From the NCBI RefSeq assembly GCF_037975245.1, contig NC_092580.1:6486501-6550500 (forward strand): DNA of 64,000 bases, written 5' to 3'. The notes beneath the pieces were generated by a model that was not told the DNA's origin, searched no databases, and was given only the letters and a program-made list of their open reading frames with translations. The stretch comes from Apostichopus japonicus (taxonomy: Eukaryota; Echinodermata; Holothuroidea; Aspidochirotida; Stichopodidae). Below, one piece after another: positions 48,835-60,329 of the stretch. Both the position numbers and the translations under genes were made by a program. Each line of letters begins with the position of its first letter. The stretch's first letter is position 1.

Positions 48835-49650
48835 AATGGTTTCAAGCAACATACTATTTTTGTGTGTAATCAGCAGCAGTTTTTTTACCACACACTGAAT
48901 GCCAACCTTCCACCTTCCCCTCCCTTTTCTAGATCTAGTGGATTGAAATGGTGTGATCAAAACAAAACGATTAGTTTGAACAGTTATTCATGAAAGCTAA
49001 AGATTCCTTGAATATAGTTCACAAAGCCTTATCAAAGGGGTAGTGTAGTTGAATCATGCATTCTTCTATTGGCATGTTTCACTGGTTTGGTTCTTAAGTG
49101 ATCTATATATTTTATGATTTGTTTACCTTGAACTCGGCCTGGTGGTGCATTCATTACTAAAGGTAACTTTCACACCTGATTGGCTGACAAACTCCTTTTT
49201 TTGTGTTCATTGTAACAATACCATTTTCTAGGAATTATTTCAATATCAGATTGAAATTTAGAGTCTTCCAAAATTGGTTTTTCTGTCTTTTGTTTGATAG
49301 GGAGTTGTTACAGAGATATTGTTTCTTGTAATTAGATAATTCCTAACTTTTATTACTAAACGTTTGTCACGACCAGTTTTTACTTCATACTTGTGCAAAT
49401 ATATATGTTTCTAATAAAGATATTTAAAGTACAGACTTTGCATACCGCTGTGATTTGAAAAGTCGCTCAAATAACAAATATCTGAACAACATATTATGAA
49501 AAAACCGAGTTAGGGAGTTCTGGAACGTTTAACTCTTCAACAGATTGCTAACTTGCAACTTCACCAAGAAATTTCCATCTAAATCGCTATTTTACTTTCA
49601 GGAATTTGAACTTTCCTCACTACAGTGTAGCTTGCTAATCATAGCGTCCC

Positions 49651-49676
49651 TGCAGCCCCCGAAACGAAGGGCTGCA
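49651..49676. repeat. 8-bp GC hairpin TGCAGCCC / GGGCTGCA
   Basis: The arms 49651-49658 and 49669-49676 flank a 10-nt loop (CCGAAACGAA). It is notably GC-rich in an AT-rich intron and may be a transposon end. Confidence 0.6.
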
Positions 49677-52600
49677 AGGATGCAGAGTGCGTTTGCTATT
49701 GTTCAAAATATATTAGATTAAAATGGGGCGAGGTAAGAAAAATCAGTTCTCCTGAATCAGGATGAAACATACCCGAACGAGGATTGGTGATGAAAAAATT
49801 ATTGAGTTTTTTCATATACCCAATAGACTGCCACTAAAAATTCCTTTAAAGGGAATTAAAAGCATATCACTTGGAACATCCCATGAGCCCCTTATTCATG
49901 TTGCTCCTGTCCTAATCTCCTAACATTACACAATTTATAGTGCATTGAAATGCCATTGATGCATTGAGCATGAAATGCACTCTTTACTTCGATTTTTTAA
50001 CTCTGTTCTGTAATGCAAGTACAGTGAGTTTATATCTACCTTTCCCGCTCCTTCTCTTCACACATCAAAACAACCTAAAATGATAAATATATATTTTGTA
50101 GTTACATTTCAAGTTTTTCATATTTAAATTGAGTTATAAAGTTGAATTATATACTGTATTAAAACATAATTTAATGCAATAATTGAATGTAAAGCCCAAT
50201 TTTAGATTTTGGGCAAATTGTAAGGAAGAAAGACAGAAAAAAAAAGACAAATTCCTCTCAAAATTGTCATTTCCTTTTTGATCTAAAAGTCAAATATATT
50301 CACAGTAAAGAGAAGAGGAACTTCTATGGTGTAATGTAGGTCTACAGGAAGCAACTAAGAGGTAGAAATTCTTAAATGCAACTTCCTGTTCAATTCTTTT
50401 GTACTTTACACTGTTTTAATTTGTATTATCATTTCACTTTATTTACTATTTCCTCTCAGGAAATTAGCTAATTCCAACAAATGAAGAAGCAAATAATTTA
50501 TTTTTCTTGCAATGCTCTGATTGAAATTGATCTATAAATTGTTATGTTTGTATTTGGTATCAGTCTGATAAAACTTTGTTTACATCCTGTCATAATACAG
50601 GAAATAACAGAAGTTATTTTCTTGTCTTCAGTTTTATCAAAATTCTTTTAATTTAATTTATTAAACTCATCTCAAGTGTAAACTGAGGTAGCTGTAAAAA
50701 TCTTCATAACACGTGCTATTCTTTCATATCTATAGAAGGATTCTATTCAAAACTAGAATTAAATTTCATTTTATTTTCTTGAGAATTAATTTATGTACAC
50801 CACATCAGTGTCTGTTATGATTCAAATTTGTTATGATTCAAATTATGAAACAAACTAAACTTTACTGTGATCATTAGTCTTCTGTAATTCCTCTTAAATT
50901 ACAATAAACCATAGGCTTCCAACACAGCTAATTTGTCAAACACACCTCATATATTGTTTCCAGTTTTCAGCTTAAATAGCAATTTGTTCGGATAACCAGC
51001 AAACTATAATCGCTATGTGGTTCAATCACAATGTGATATTTTGAAATCTGGGTAAAAGTGCAAATAATTCATGAAAAAGTTTCTCTTCAAGGAGACTTAA
51101 AATAATTTAAATTATTTGGTTGATCCTGAACACTACCACAGCTAGGTTCATAAAATCACTCTAAGCTTTAAACACTACAATAATAGCACTATAACCAACT
51201 CTTACAGCATCTGCATCATGACTGGCAAATAAACACAAACTTGTAGGAAGCTATATAGTACTTGATTTGGTAGATTTAAGCTACTTTTGGAATTATGTTT
51301 ACAGTTTGAATCATTGCCAGAGCTCTCACTTTTTTGACAAAAGTAAGCTACATATTTTCTACTTATGCTCCTTGTTGAGGTCCTTTATGTCTCCCCCATT
51401 CCATTTTTCTCCTAATGGCCCATCATTCCCCTCAATTCTTCCTCCACCCACCCCCCCCCCCCCCCTCACTGATGTATCCACTGTGTATTAACTCAAGCAA
51501 TTACTGAATATTTTAACTTTGTATAATACCACAATGAACTAATAGTGCTGACCACAGGGAGTGAGTATATTCAGTGGAAGGGCAACCACTCAGCATGTTC
51601 TGACCTCAGCACTGAGATCATTGGTAAACCATAAAGTAGCAGACTAATATGTGCTGTCACCACAGTCCCACAAACATTGAGTAAAACTAGAACAAATTTT
51701 AAAAAGAAAAAATGGCACAACATGAATATGTTTGAATAACAAACATATTCAGGTGAGAGACCATGTGTACCTGTAGTTGTTTATTGCATGTCCCATTTTT
51801 GTGAACAATGCACCCAGAGCTTTAGTGCATCATTTTGTGTGTGGAGTGGGAGGTGGTTGGCTGGAGAACTTGTGATCCCTAAGGGAACATTTCACTTGTA
51901 TTTTAATGTAACTTATTTGCAATTATAGTCTACTGTATATTAGTCAATATTAGATTACTGCTGGCAAATTGGCTTTACATGCAGGCTAAATAGGCATAGG
52001 TGAAAAGTTGATAACAGTTCGTAGTAAAGTTAGGATACTAATAGGATACAGTTAGGATATTGCATATAAAGATCTAGAGGATCAGGGCTTTATAATTATT
52101 TGTAATTGATAAGATTAATTAAGTAGAGTAATTCCAGTGTTTCATCACCTGCCACGGACTGAAACTTTAAAGGACAAATAGACAATACATTGCCTGTATC
52201 AGACATTATTATAAACATGGTATGTGTTTGAGATGTACCTGTAGGTAAGTGTTCTCTTTCTTCATTTGGTGTATTTTTTATCATTGCTTTTTGTGTGTGT
52301 TGCATTCGCTATACAGGTAAGGAAATCAGTTTGCATGGTTTATGGCTTTGTTGTTTTAATGTGATCAATGATAATTTTTTTTTATGTATATATTTAAACA
52401 TTTACGTTATCCATGGGAGTGGAGAACTTTCTATATTCTTTCCTTATGTTCTGGTATTTAGCGAATGCTTTCTTCAATTCCAGTATTTTTATGCTCTAAA
52501 CGTTCCCTTTTTTAAAAAGAATACCAAACATTGCACCCTTCTTGTACACTGCACATTTGCTCACTCTCCATTTTTACTCAAGTTTATGGTTTTTATATTA

Positions 52601-54580
52601 ATTTGCTTTCATTACTGTCTGTTAAATGTATCTCACACTAACAAAAGACATTTGAAATTCTAAATCCCATGTTTTTCAGGCATATTTTAAAACATTAAAT
52701 TCTCAGAGATCCATTCATATTTAATTCACCATAATTTTTTGTCAAACCGGACAAAATTATTTACCGTGAATTTACCAACAGTTCAAATTTTCCAAGTGAA
52801 TTTGTAGCGAAAGGAGGTGAAACAATGGTTTCTGTCCCCTGCCCCTCCCTTAGGTGTTACACCTGTTTAGCATATCTAAATCTTAACTTGTTTTTCCTCA
52901 TCTTTAGCATGTTTATCTTTTTTCAATTATCTCCAAATTTGAGGATGCTTTGTGTGCAATCTTTATGGACAGAATAACAATTAACAAATGAACAAGATTA
53001 GACAAGAAAGTAACAATTCATTGAACAGCAATTTATGAACTGTTTCTCTTGCTACGAAGGTGATTGTTTTCCTTTGATGCTTAGCTACACATTATACAAC
53101 ATAACATTTCTATTAGCCAAAGCTAACATTCTAATCGCCAATGGCAAGTAGTATCCGTTATTGCTGAGGCCTGGTTAATATCCCAATTTATTTAGTGCCT
53201 TGAGCAATACAACAGGTGTTTACATCTTGAATATGTAATCTGTTGTAACCTGGGGATAACTAATTAGGACAACAGGGTCAATTATTTCGAGTTACTTCCT
53301 GTAAATGCTTAAAATACAAATCAGATAAAGTAGTCACTGCACGGAGGTTACATTTGAATTTGTATAAAGCTCATTTAGGCGGTATGAAATTATGGATTGA
53401 TATGATCTTAGAAGATGGCAACCTCATAACAAATTCTAAACCACCTTTTTTTCACTTTGAGATCTAATTGATTTTCCAAATTATGAAAAGGTTACATGCT
53501 GTATGTGGAAACTGAATTTAGACTCCTGAATTTAGACTCCTGAATATTCTGTTCATAATTTTAGCCCCAAAATTGTAACAGAAACAACAAAGTAGACAAA
53601 GTTCAAGGTTATAGTTGATACAATAAGATGCTAACTTTGTTGTGGGATACAACATGACGTGTTACCACTACCTGAATGGATAGCTCTCTTAGATGGGTCT
53701 CTATACATGTCAACATATTATATGGTTTAGCTAAGAGCAATGCAAAGTTTATGCAAGTTTAAGATCTCTGTTGCTGAAGTTATTTCTTTTCCTTTACTGT
53801 CACAGTACAGCCAGTTTCCTGAATAAGAGGTTGCTGTGTGAACATTTTGCAATCAAGTTTGTAACTAGTTGGGTGATTTTCAGAAACTCAAAAATCGTTG
53901 AGTTTAGTAAATTTCAAGCAATTTTTAGCTAGCTGATATGTTGGATAGATACTGATGACATGAAACAATTATACTGTGAAGTTAAGCAAGTAACAGTACT
54001 AAATCCTTCTTTGACAAATAACAGATTTTCCCCAAATCTTGTATGCAAATTAGATGTGGCCCATAGGTCTAATATGTGCTATGAATGTGTTGCGTGTAAA
54101 GTATACAGATGAATGTAGAGATTTGATGTGGCAAAGACTTATTATTCATCCATGATAATACTGATTGTCAAGTCAACAAATCTTTTGGGCACATCTCCAA
54201 ACCTGAAGTATTTGTACAGAGGTAAACATTTCAATCACAGCCAACTGAACATCAATATAGAAAAACACCAAATGTATATTTACCGTACCTTCTCAAATCA
54301 TTGCCCCTTGGATAGAGTCCTAAAGCTTTTCTCCCCTAACCACACAAATTCAACTAAGAGTTGTTTCAACTTGCCATCACTGCTACAGTACATGATACAT
54401 TCATTCTCTTTATCATATCATCATTTTGTTCATCGTGTGTTGCTATATATACTTATGTTAAATTCATATCATATATACTGTTTCTCCAGTTTCTTGCCAA
54501 TCTTAATTTGTATTTTTTCCCCCTTTCTTTTCTTTTTTCTTTTCTGTCTATCTTGTGTTCTTCTCGTCGTCACGCTACAG

Positions 54581-54619
54581 ATGCTAAAATCCGGGCAATT
54601 CAGAGCTCATGCTATGCAG
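54581..54619 (+). other. Weak candidate 39-nt microexon
   Basis: A long polypyrimidine tract (about 54515-54570) leads to CACGCTACAG, then 39 nt, then GTGATT. The insert is a multiple of three and open in two of three phases, for example as AKIRAIQSSCYA. It does not match any synapsin segment I know. It may be a cryptic or alternative exon, or chance. Confidence 0.15.
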
Positions 54620-55926
54620 GTGATTACTATATTTCTTTCCCAGTTTCCCACCTGATTCCTTACACACATTTTAGAAAAAAATTTACCCTAAAGATTTCCA
54701 ATATCCTCACCTAATCCCATATAAGTGTTTCTCATAATCCCTCTCAAAGTAAAATAAGTTGCCTTCAATAGTTAGAAAGTTAAACCTAATTGACCATTGA
54801 GGTTAACATGACATAATGCAGACTGGTATAATGAACTTTTATCAAGCTTCATCTTACGTTTGACTCAAATAACTAACTGTTCCTTGGCTCTTTTTCCAAG
54901 TAGTGTTTAAAGGCTTTACAAATTTAAATGCGTCATTCTGTAGTTGATTTCAAAACTAACTCCCATTCATAAAAATAAAGAAAACAACCATTATTAATGT
55001 TTGATCCAATATAGATTACAATGTAATGGCAAGGAATGTTCCAAAATCTTCCAATTAAAACTAGGACTAAAAGAGTGTCTGGGCAACAAAATACTGGAAA
55101 CTGAACAGATTCATTAAGAACTTGCTAATTAGCATTCTTTTGGTGAATGTTTTGAGGATGTCAAATACAACCATCTTATTTTGATTAATATGGGGTAGAT
55201 ATTTTAGAACTGTAGATGTTAAAGGTCCCCAAGAGGAGGTTGAATCATAGTACTTTGCTGTAGCTCCTAAGAGGTGCTGTGACATAAAGCAGGTATATTC
55301 TGGCCGGTGGGGGGGGGGTTGGTTTTTGAAGGGATCAGTTCCTTGCTAATTAAGTTTCATAATGTGCAGCCACAATGGTGCATCTATAATAAATTAGATT
55401 GGGGTGAGAACCCTTTGCGATGTCGCTGAAATAAAGTACAAATAGCTCCCCTAAAATGCTTCCATTCTCCATTGTGTACAGTACAGCATATCCAGTACCT
55501 CCACTCTTAGACCTTGGTAACATACACAAAGCTAAAAAATCTAGATACAAACAAGTCAATGACTACAACATTGGGAGTGGGGAAGCAGAGAATGCACATG
55601 TGCAAATTGCCTTCTCATACCTATGCTTGCCCCTTCAGAAAGAAAACTGATGTACAGTACTGTTGATTGAAGTGATTTTACCGTGATTAGTGAACTATTA
55701 ATCATATGACATAGTCAACATCATTTGAATTGACAGCAGGGCCAAAAGCAGGTCACATAATGCTGCCAAAATTGTGTTCATTGGCTATTTTCCTGTTCCA
55801 CAAGTAAAAGTTTGGCATGTAACTGTTATTTGTTTGTTAGTGTTTGTCTGTTGCTGTGGTAATTTACAGAAGTTCCAGCATGAAATCATTTTTCATAAGT
55901 CTAGTCATCGGTACAAACGTCAGACT

Positions 55927-57592
55927 TACCAGGCCTCGACAAATATTTCTAAAAGTACGCATCATTTGGTGACAGTGACTAAAAATCTACTCGCCAAAAC
56001 GCAAAATTCACTCAACACTGCGATCGCCGTTCAAGTCTCCATATTTGTAGTATAGTACAGATCATTTACAACATCAATATTTTCTGTAAACTAAGGTTAG
56101 GTTGAAATTTAAACATTTTTCCACCAAAAGTAAAAAAACAAAAACATGTCACAGAATCATTGATAAGCAGCTAGGCCTTCTGTATTGTCTCAAGCAATTC
56201 CAAAAAACATTGGCAAAAAACCTACAAAGGCAGCATGGTTTCTGTAACAATAGGGCTTCTCTAGGCTAGGCATACATACTATACAAAAGTTGTGACAATA
56301 CTCCTCTATATAGGGCTTCTCTAGAACTAGGCATACATGCTGTACAAAAGTTTTGACAATACTCATCTTTATAAATTTTATATTTATACTGGAATGAATA
56401 AATGAAATACAGTAGCTAGGTGTGCACAAGTCCTAAGCCTATACAGTACCTTAATGCAACTTTGAGCCGTTACTCAATTAGCGACTTGGTACATTTTCCA
56501 AATCATTTATTTGTCTTTTAGCTGCAGAATGGTGTACAAAAGTGTTACGGACATTACACTACCTTAATCAAAGCGGTCTGTAATGCAGTGAAAATCTAAG
56601 GTTTACAAAGCATCCATCTTTGACTCGGAACCAGTGTTGTGTGAAAATCTTAAAAAACATCATGGTAGCAATAGCGGCAAATCGTCTCAAAACTCCTTAA
56701 ATTGTGTATATTTTGCAAGTTATGACGGATGGCATGTAGAAAATGCCGCAAGAAATAATTTAGGTATTTGGCCACCTTAAATGTATTTGTGTTCTGACAC
56801 AAAATATTTTTCGGTCAACAAACCTAATATTATCTTACCATTGTAAGTGTATGGCACAGTGAAGCCTAACCAACTCTGCAGTTCCATACTTTATAGACTA
56901 AAATGTTTTACCAAAATGACAGATAGTCATTTATTGTGGAATTGATTCTCTGCATATCAATTCTAAAGTGGATTCTTGTGTCATTAACTTATGGATTTTA
57001 ATATCACGAAACTTAAAAAAAATAAGTGGTTACAACTTTTATAGTTTTGTTTGTTGTACTTATATAATGCTCTTATATTTAAACTTAAGATGTGGATGTC
57101 CACATGTTTATAGTTAGTATTCTACTTGCGCCACCAGTACTATACTCTGCTGTGCAGGGGTTGACTCCGCATAACAACTTGTCATGATATTGATGTTCAA
57201 TAAACTTTTTAATTGGTTGAGAAATTAATATATGAACACAAACATACTTATGAATGCTCAAGCTGTTCCCTGTAATAAATAGTGAAATTTGATTTTAAAT
57301 GTTTTCGCTGTATGTTTATAAATGCTCAGACTTGAAATATGTGAACATGAAAAATTCCTGTACATTATGCACCTGCAGATAGGGAACCATTTTACACAGT
57401 TACTTCCCATTGAGATTGGTCATTGACAAAAATCAGTTTTCAACTTAAGCTTGCTTAAAGTTCGCCAAGATACTGCTTTTATCATTCTGTGAAATGTGTG
57501 TATCCATAGTTTTGCTAATATTAAGGTTCAACTCGTCCAAGATTCACTTGACACTGGCGAGTTGGCAACTGTATATCTGTCGAGGCCTGGTA
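55927..57592. mobile_element. hAT-like non-autonomous DNA transposon
   Basis: The left end TACCAGGCCTCGACAAATAT and the reverse complement of the right end TACCAGGCCTCGACAGATAT agree at 19 of 20 positions. ACTCGCCA is also shared a little further in. Ends beginning CAGG-C and rich in CTCGAC recall hAT-superfamily termini. I could not find an 8-bp target duplication (AGACTTAC versus GTATAGTA), so the element is old, rearranged or misassigned. No transposase frame was seen. The interior carries a 60-bp duplication at 56251-56371. Confidence 0.45.
56251..56371. repeat. ~60-bp tandem duplication
   Basis: TAGGGCTTCTCTAG starts at 56251 and 56311. Both copies continue to GGCATACAT..TACAAAAGTT..GACAATACTC with a one-base indel and a few substitutions. 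Confidence 0.85.
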
Positions 57593-60266
57593 TAGTAGAT
57601 ACAAGGCTGCGAGTAAGCAGTTGTTACATAGACTCTCACTACCTGTACATGTAATGAAGCTTGACGTGTCAGTTAGCAATGCAGTTCTGCTTGGAGGGGA
57701 GGAAAAAGTCAATTAGCTCCCAGTGTGATGGGTTTTGCATTTACTTTTTGACAGAAATTACAGTATTCGTATCTACTGATTGTGACAGTTTACACAGTGA
57801 TTACTGAATGTAAGCATGCCTAAAACATGTCCAAAATTACTACCAGTGGGTTCTATTTCAGTAAGAGTTGAGCGCTACCAGGGCACACATCACATGAACT
57901 TCCAAGTTTTTGCTCTTTATTGCGTATTGAATCAGACCAGGTTTACACAACTTTAATTAGCACAATATTTCTAGAAAACTAAAGCAATAATTTCAGAATG
58001 GAAAGTGGTGCAGTACAGGAAACAGAATTGGGATAACATTTCTCACCTCTAAAATATGATTACTCCATACAATTCACAGAGTTTTACAATAAACTCGAGA
58101 CGTGAAAACCCTTGTCCGTTTGCTGTCCTCCTGTTACCAACCTCATTAATATTCATATTTCCAAAATGGGAAGGGTTTGTGTAAAAAAAAATAAGTGAAA
58201 GTTGAAGTATGTAGTTATAGCTAGTCAATGATGACAATTATTTGTTGTAATTAATGGGGATATTCATGATATACTTGTTCAAATGTCAGAAAATTAGTCC
58301 CAATGTCCTTCCGTTACCATGGAATTGCCCTAATGCAAACGAAAATGTGATTGTACATGAAAATTATCAGGCAAACTTTCTGAATTGGGCTATACTTGTT
58401 ACTAGTAGTTAGATAACAATTGGGTGTAGTGGATTGAATGTAATCACATACATGGTTATTAGATTGACAGGTATTTATGAATATAACAGAATGACACACA
58501 TGTACAAACAACAGAAATTGCTGCTTTACTATGAGGTTATCATGTTCATAGAGTGAAAATGACTTGAACCATCAATGGGCAAGCTTGACTTCACCAGCAC
58601 AGAAAAGGGCTGATCAGAATTTTCAAGAAGGCGTGGAGGGCATTGAGGTTCTTAAAGCTGACCCAAATTTAAGATTGTCTGTGGGTCTTATTAAAACTTA
58701 TTTAAAGTTTGGATTATAATTAGGTCATGGAAGATTATGCTAATAATTAGATTGTGCTAATAATTATTGTTTGTGTTCAGTCAAAATAAGGTGTACGTCA
58801 ATCCTCACCCCCACAACCTTTCTTGGAATTGGGAGAAAACCATTTAATTTCTCATAAGTAACTTCTGTTAAAGTGAACTGCATCTCTAACCAGACTTGCA
58901 AGGTGACCCCTCACACCCCACCCCTGAATAAAGAGACAGCTATAACATCTAGCAATAGTTTTACAGGGAATATCAAATCTGAAAGCAGAACTTACACTTT
59001 GTTTCATTGCTTTGATCTTTCTTTTGCTGTTTCTATCATTGCTCCACTCCCCCCCCCCCCTTTCTTCTTCATCTTCTTGATCCATCACATTTTTGTTTTT
59101 GTTTGCATTTGTAGCGCTACATGGATTGTCAACTTGGAGTAAGATCATTGAACTTGTCTGATGATAAACTTTCTTCTCTCAGAGTTTGAGCAGTGAATCA
59201 TTATGATGTTACTCATAATTAACATATATTAATGTTTTATAATACTCTCTTTTGTGTTAACAATGGTGCACTGTAACAAGCACTATCATGTATAGCTTTG
59301 TATTTTGTCCAATGATAGCACCATGCATGACTCACAAAAATAAAGCAACAACACAGTACAGACAATGTTTACTACCCAAACATTACTGACAGCAAGCAAT
59401 GACGCCTCTATATGCATAGATGTACATAATAATTAACCTTGCATGTATGTGTTACAAATCTTGATTAACAATTTCAATTGGTATATGATGTTATCTTACT
59501 TCATCAAATTTGTCTAAATGCAGTATCATATCCTCCCATCTATACACCGCACAGTACCTTGTGTTTGCATGCCACCCAGTTCCCTACAACCCTTAAAGTG
59601 TAGCACCATCTCATAGAACATCACCACCATACAACAATGAATAGATGCATGTTAACAACCAACTGAATTATTCATGTACCAAACAGACTACCAGCACAAC
59701 CCATCAACTGAAATAGAAAACACTGGTTTGCTTTTGCCGAAAGTGCCCTTTCTTAAAGTCATGTATTTTTTTGTGTGTGGATAAAAAACTGACGGGATTA
59801 ACTAAAAGGGAATATTTGCAAGTGTCTTTGTACTAAACGTTGTTTTTTAGCAAAATTTTAATCACTACACGGTCACAGCTCTAATGTCTATTTATTCAAC
59901 TTGAGAGCTAATTTTTATTGTGTGAAATCCCAATCGACAACTGTTGACATGCGGGATTTGAAATCAAATTGCAGGAATCATCCAATCCAGCAGCTAATGC
60001 GAACCCTGCTTAAAACCACAAGTTCCATGATTACCTCTTTTGTCAAATTGTCATAGTTATAGATGTGCATTAAGCAACATCTGAAATCAAGCATTTTCCA
60101 TCCATCAACCACATCTCAATAATATATGTCAGCATTGTAGTTAAACATTCACTAACACCTTCCATTTTTCTTCAATCTCCAATTGGTGAACATGTTAACT
60201 CACATTAAGGTTAATTTCAATAATTAAAAAAAAAAATAGTAATTATGTTTTCTCTCTTGTTTTCAG
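57593..60266. other. Last part of the synapsin intron before the exon
   Basis: No exon recognised. Contains a poly-C run (about 59049-59060). The final bases, TGTTTTCTCTCTTGTTTTCAG, form a strong polypyrimidine tract and acceptor for the synapsin exon. Confidence 0.6.
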
Positions 60267-60329
60267 CTGAGTACCCCGAAATTCCCCATCGTGGTGAAAA
60301 TTGGTCATGCACATTCTGGCATGGGCAAG
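60267..60329 (+). CDS. Synapsin internal exon (ATP-grasp C domain)
   Basis: A 63-nt phase-0 exon between TTGTTTTCAG| and |GTAGGT encodes 21 residues, LSTPKFPIVVKIGHAHSGMG plus K. This aligns closely with the invariant synapsin segment (vertebrate form YPVVVKMGHAHSGMGK). That segment lies in the C domain, which has the ATP-grasp fold; the Lys of VVK and the Gly-rich HSGMGK loop contribute to nucleotide binding. Synapsins coat synaptic vesicles and tether them in the reserve pool. The preceding exon (vertebrate ...YPNHKEM) is not in the window, so the upstream intron exceeds 60 kb. This is the intron that hosts TIMP genes in other animals. The next exon is also not in the window. Confidence 0.95.

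Larger units (their letters stand above)
47555..55926. other. Non-coding stretch upstream of TIMP-B inside the synapsin intron
   Basis: Presumably includes the TIMP-B promoter in its first few hundred bases; no clear core element was seen. Also present: a hairpin TGCAGCCC/GGGCTGCA (49651-49676), a poly-C run (about 51450-51463), small direct duplications (50819-50844, 53519-53546) and two weak candidate exons listed separately. The 175-residue open frame at 54128-54655 is AT-rich with a hydrophobic, low-complexity C-terminus and is most likely chance. Confidence 0.5.

Noticed and set aside
54128-54655. 175-residue + strand open frame
   Set aside because: Low-complexity hydrophobic C-terminus arising from a T/C-rich tract; no domain or splice support for the whole frame.
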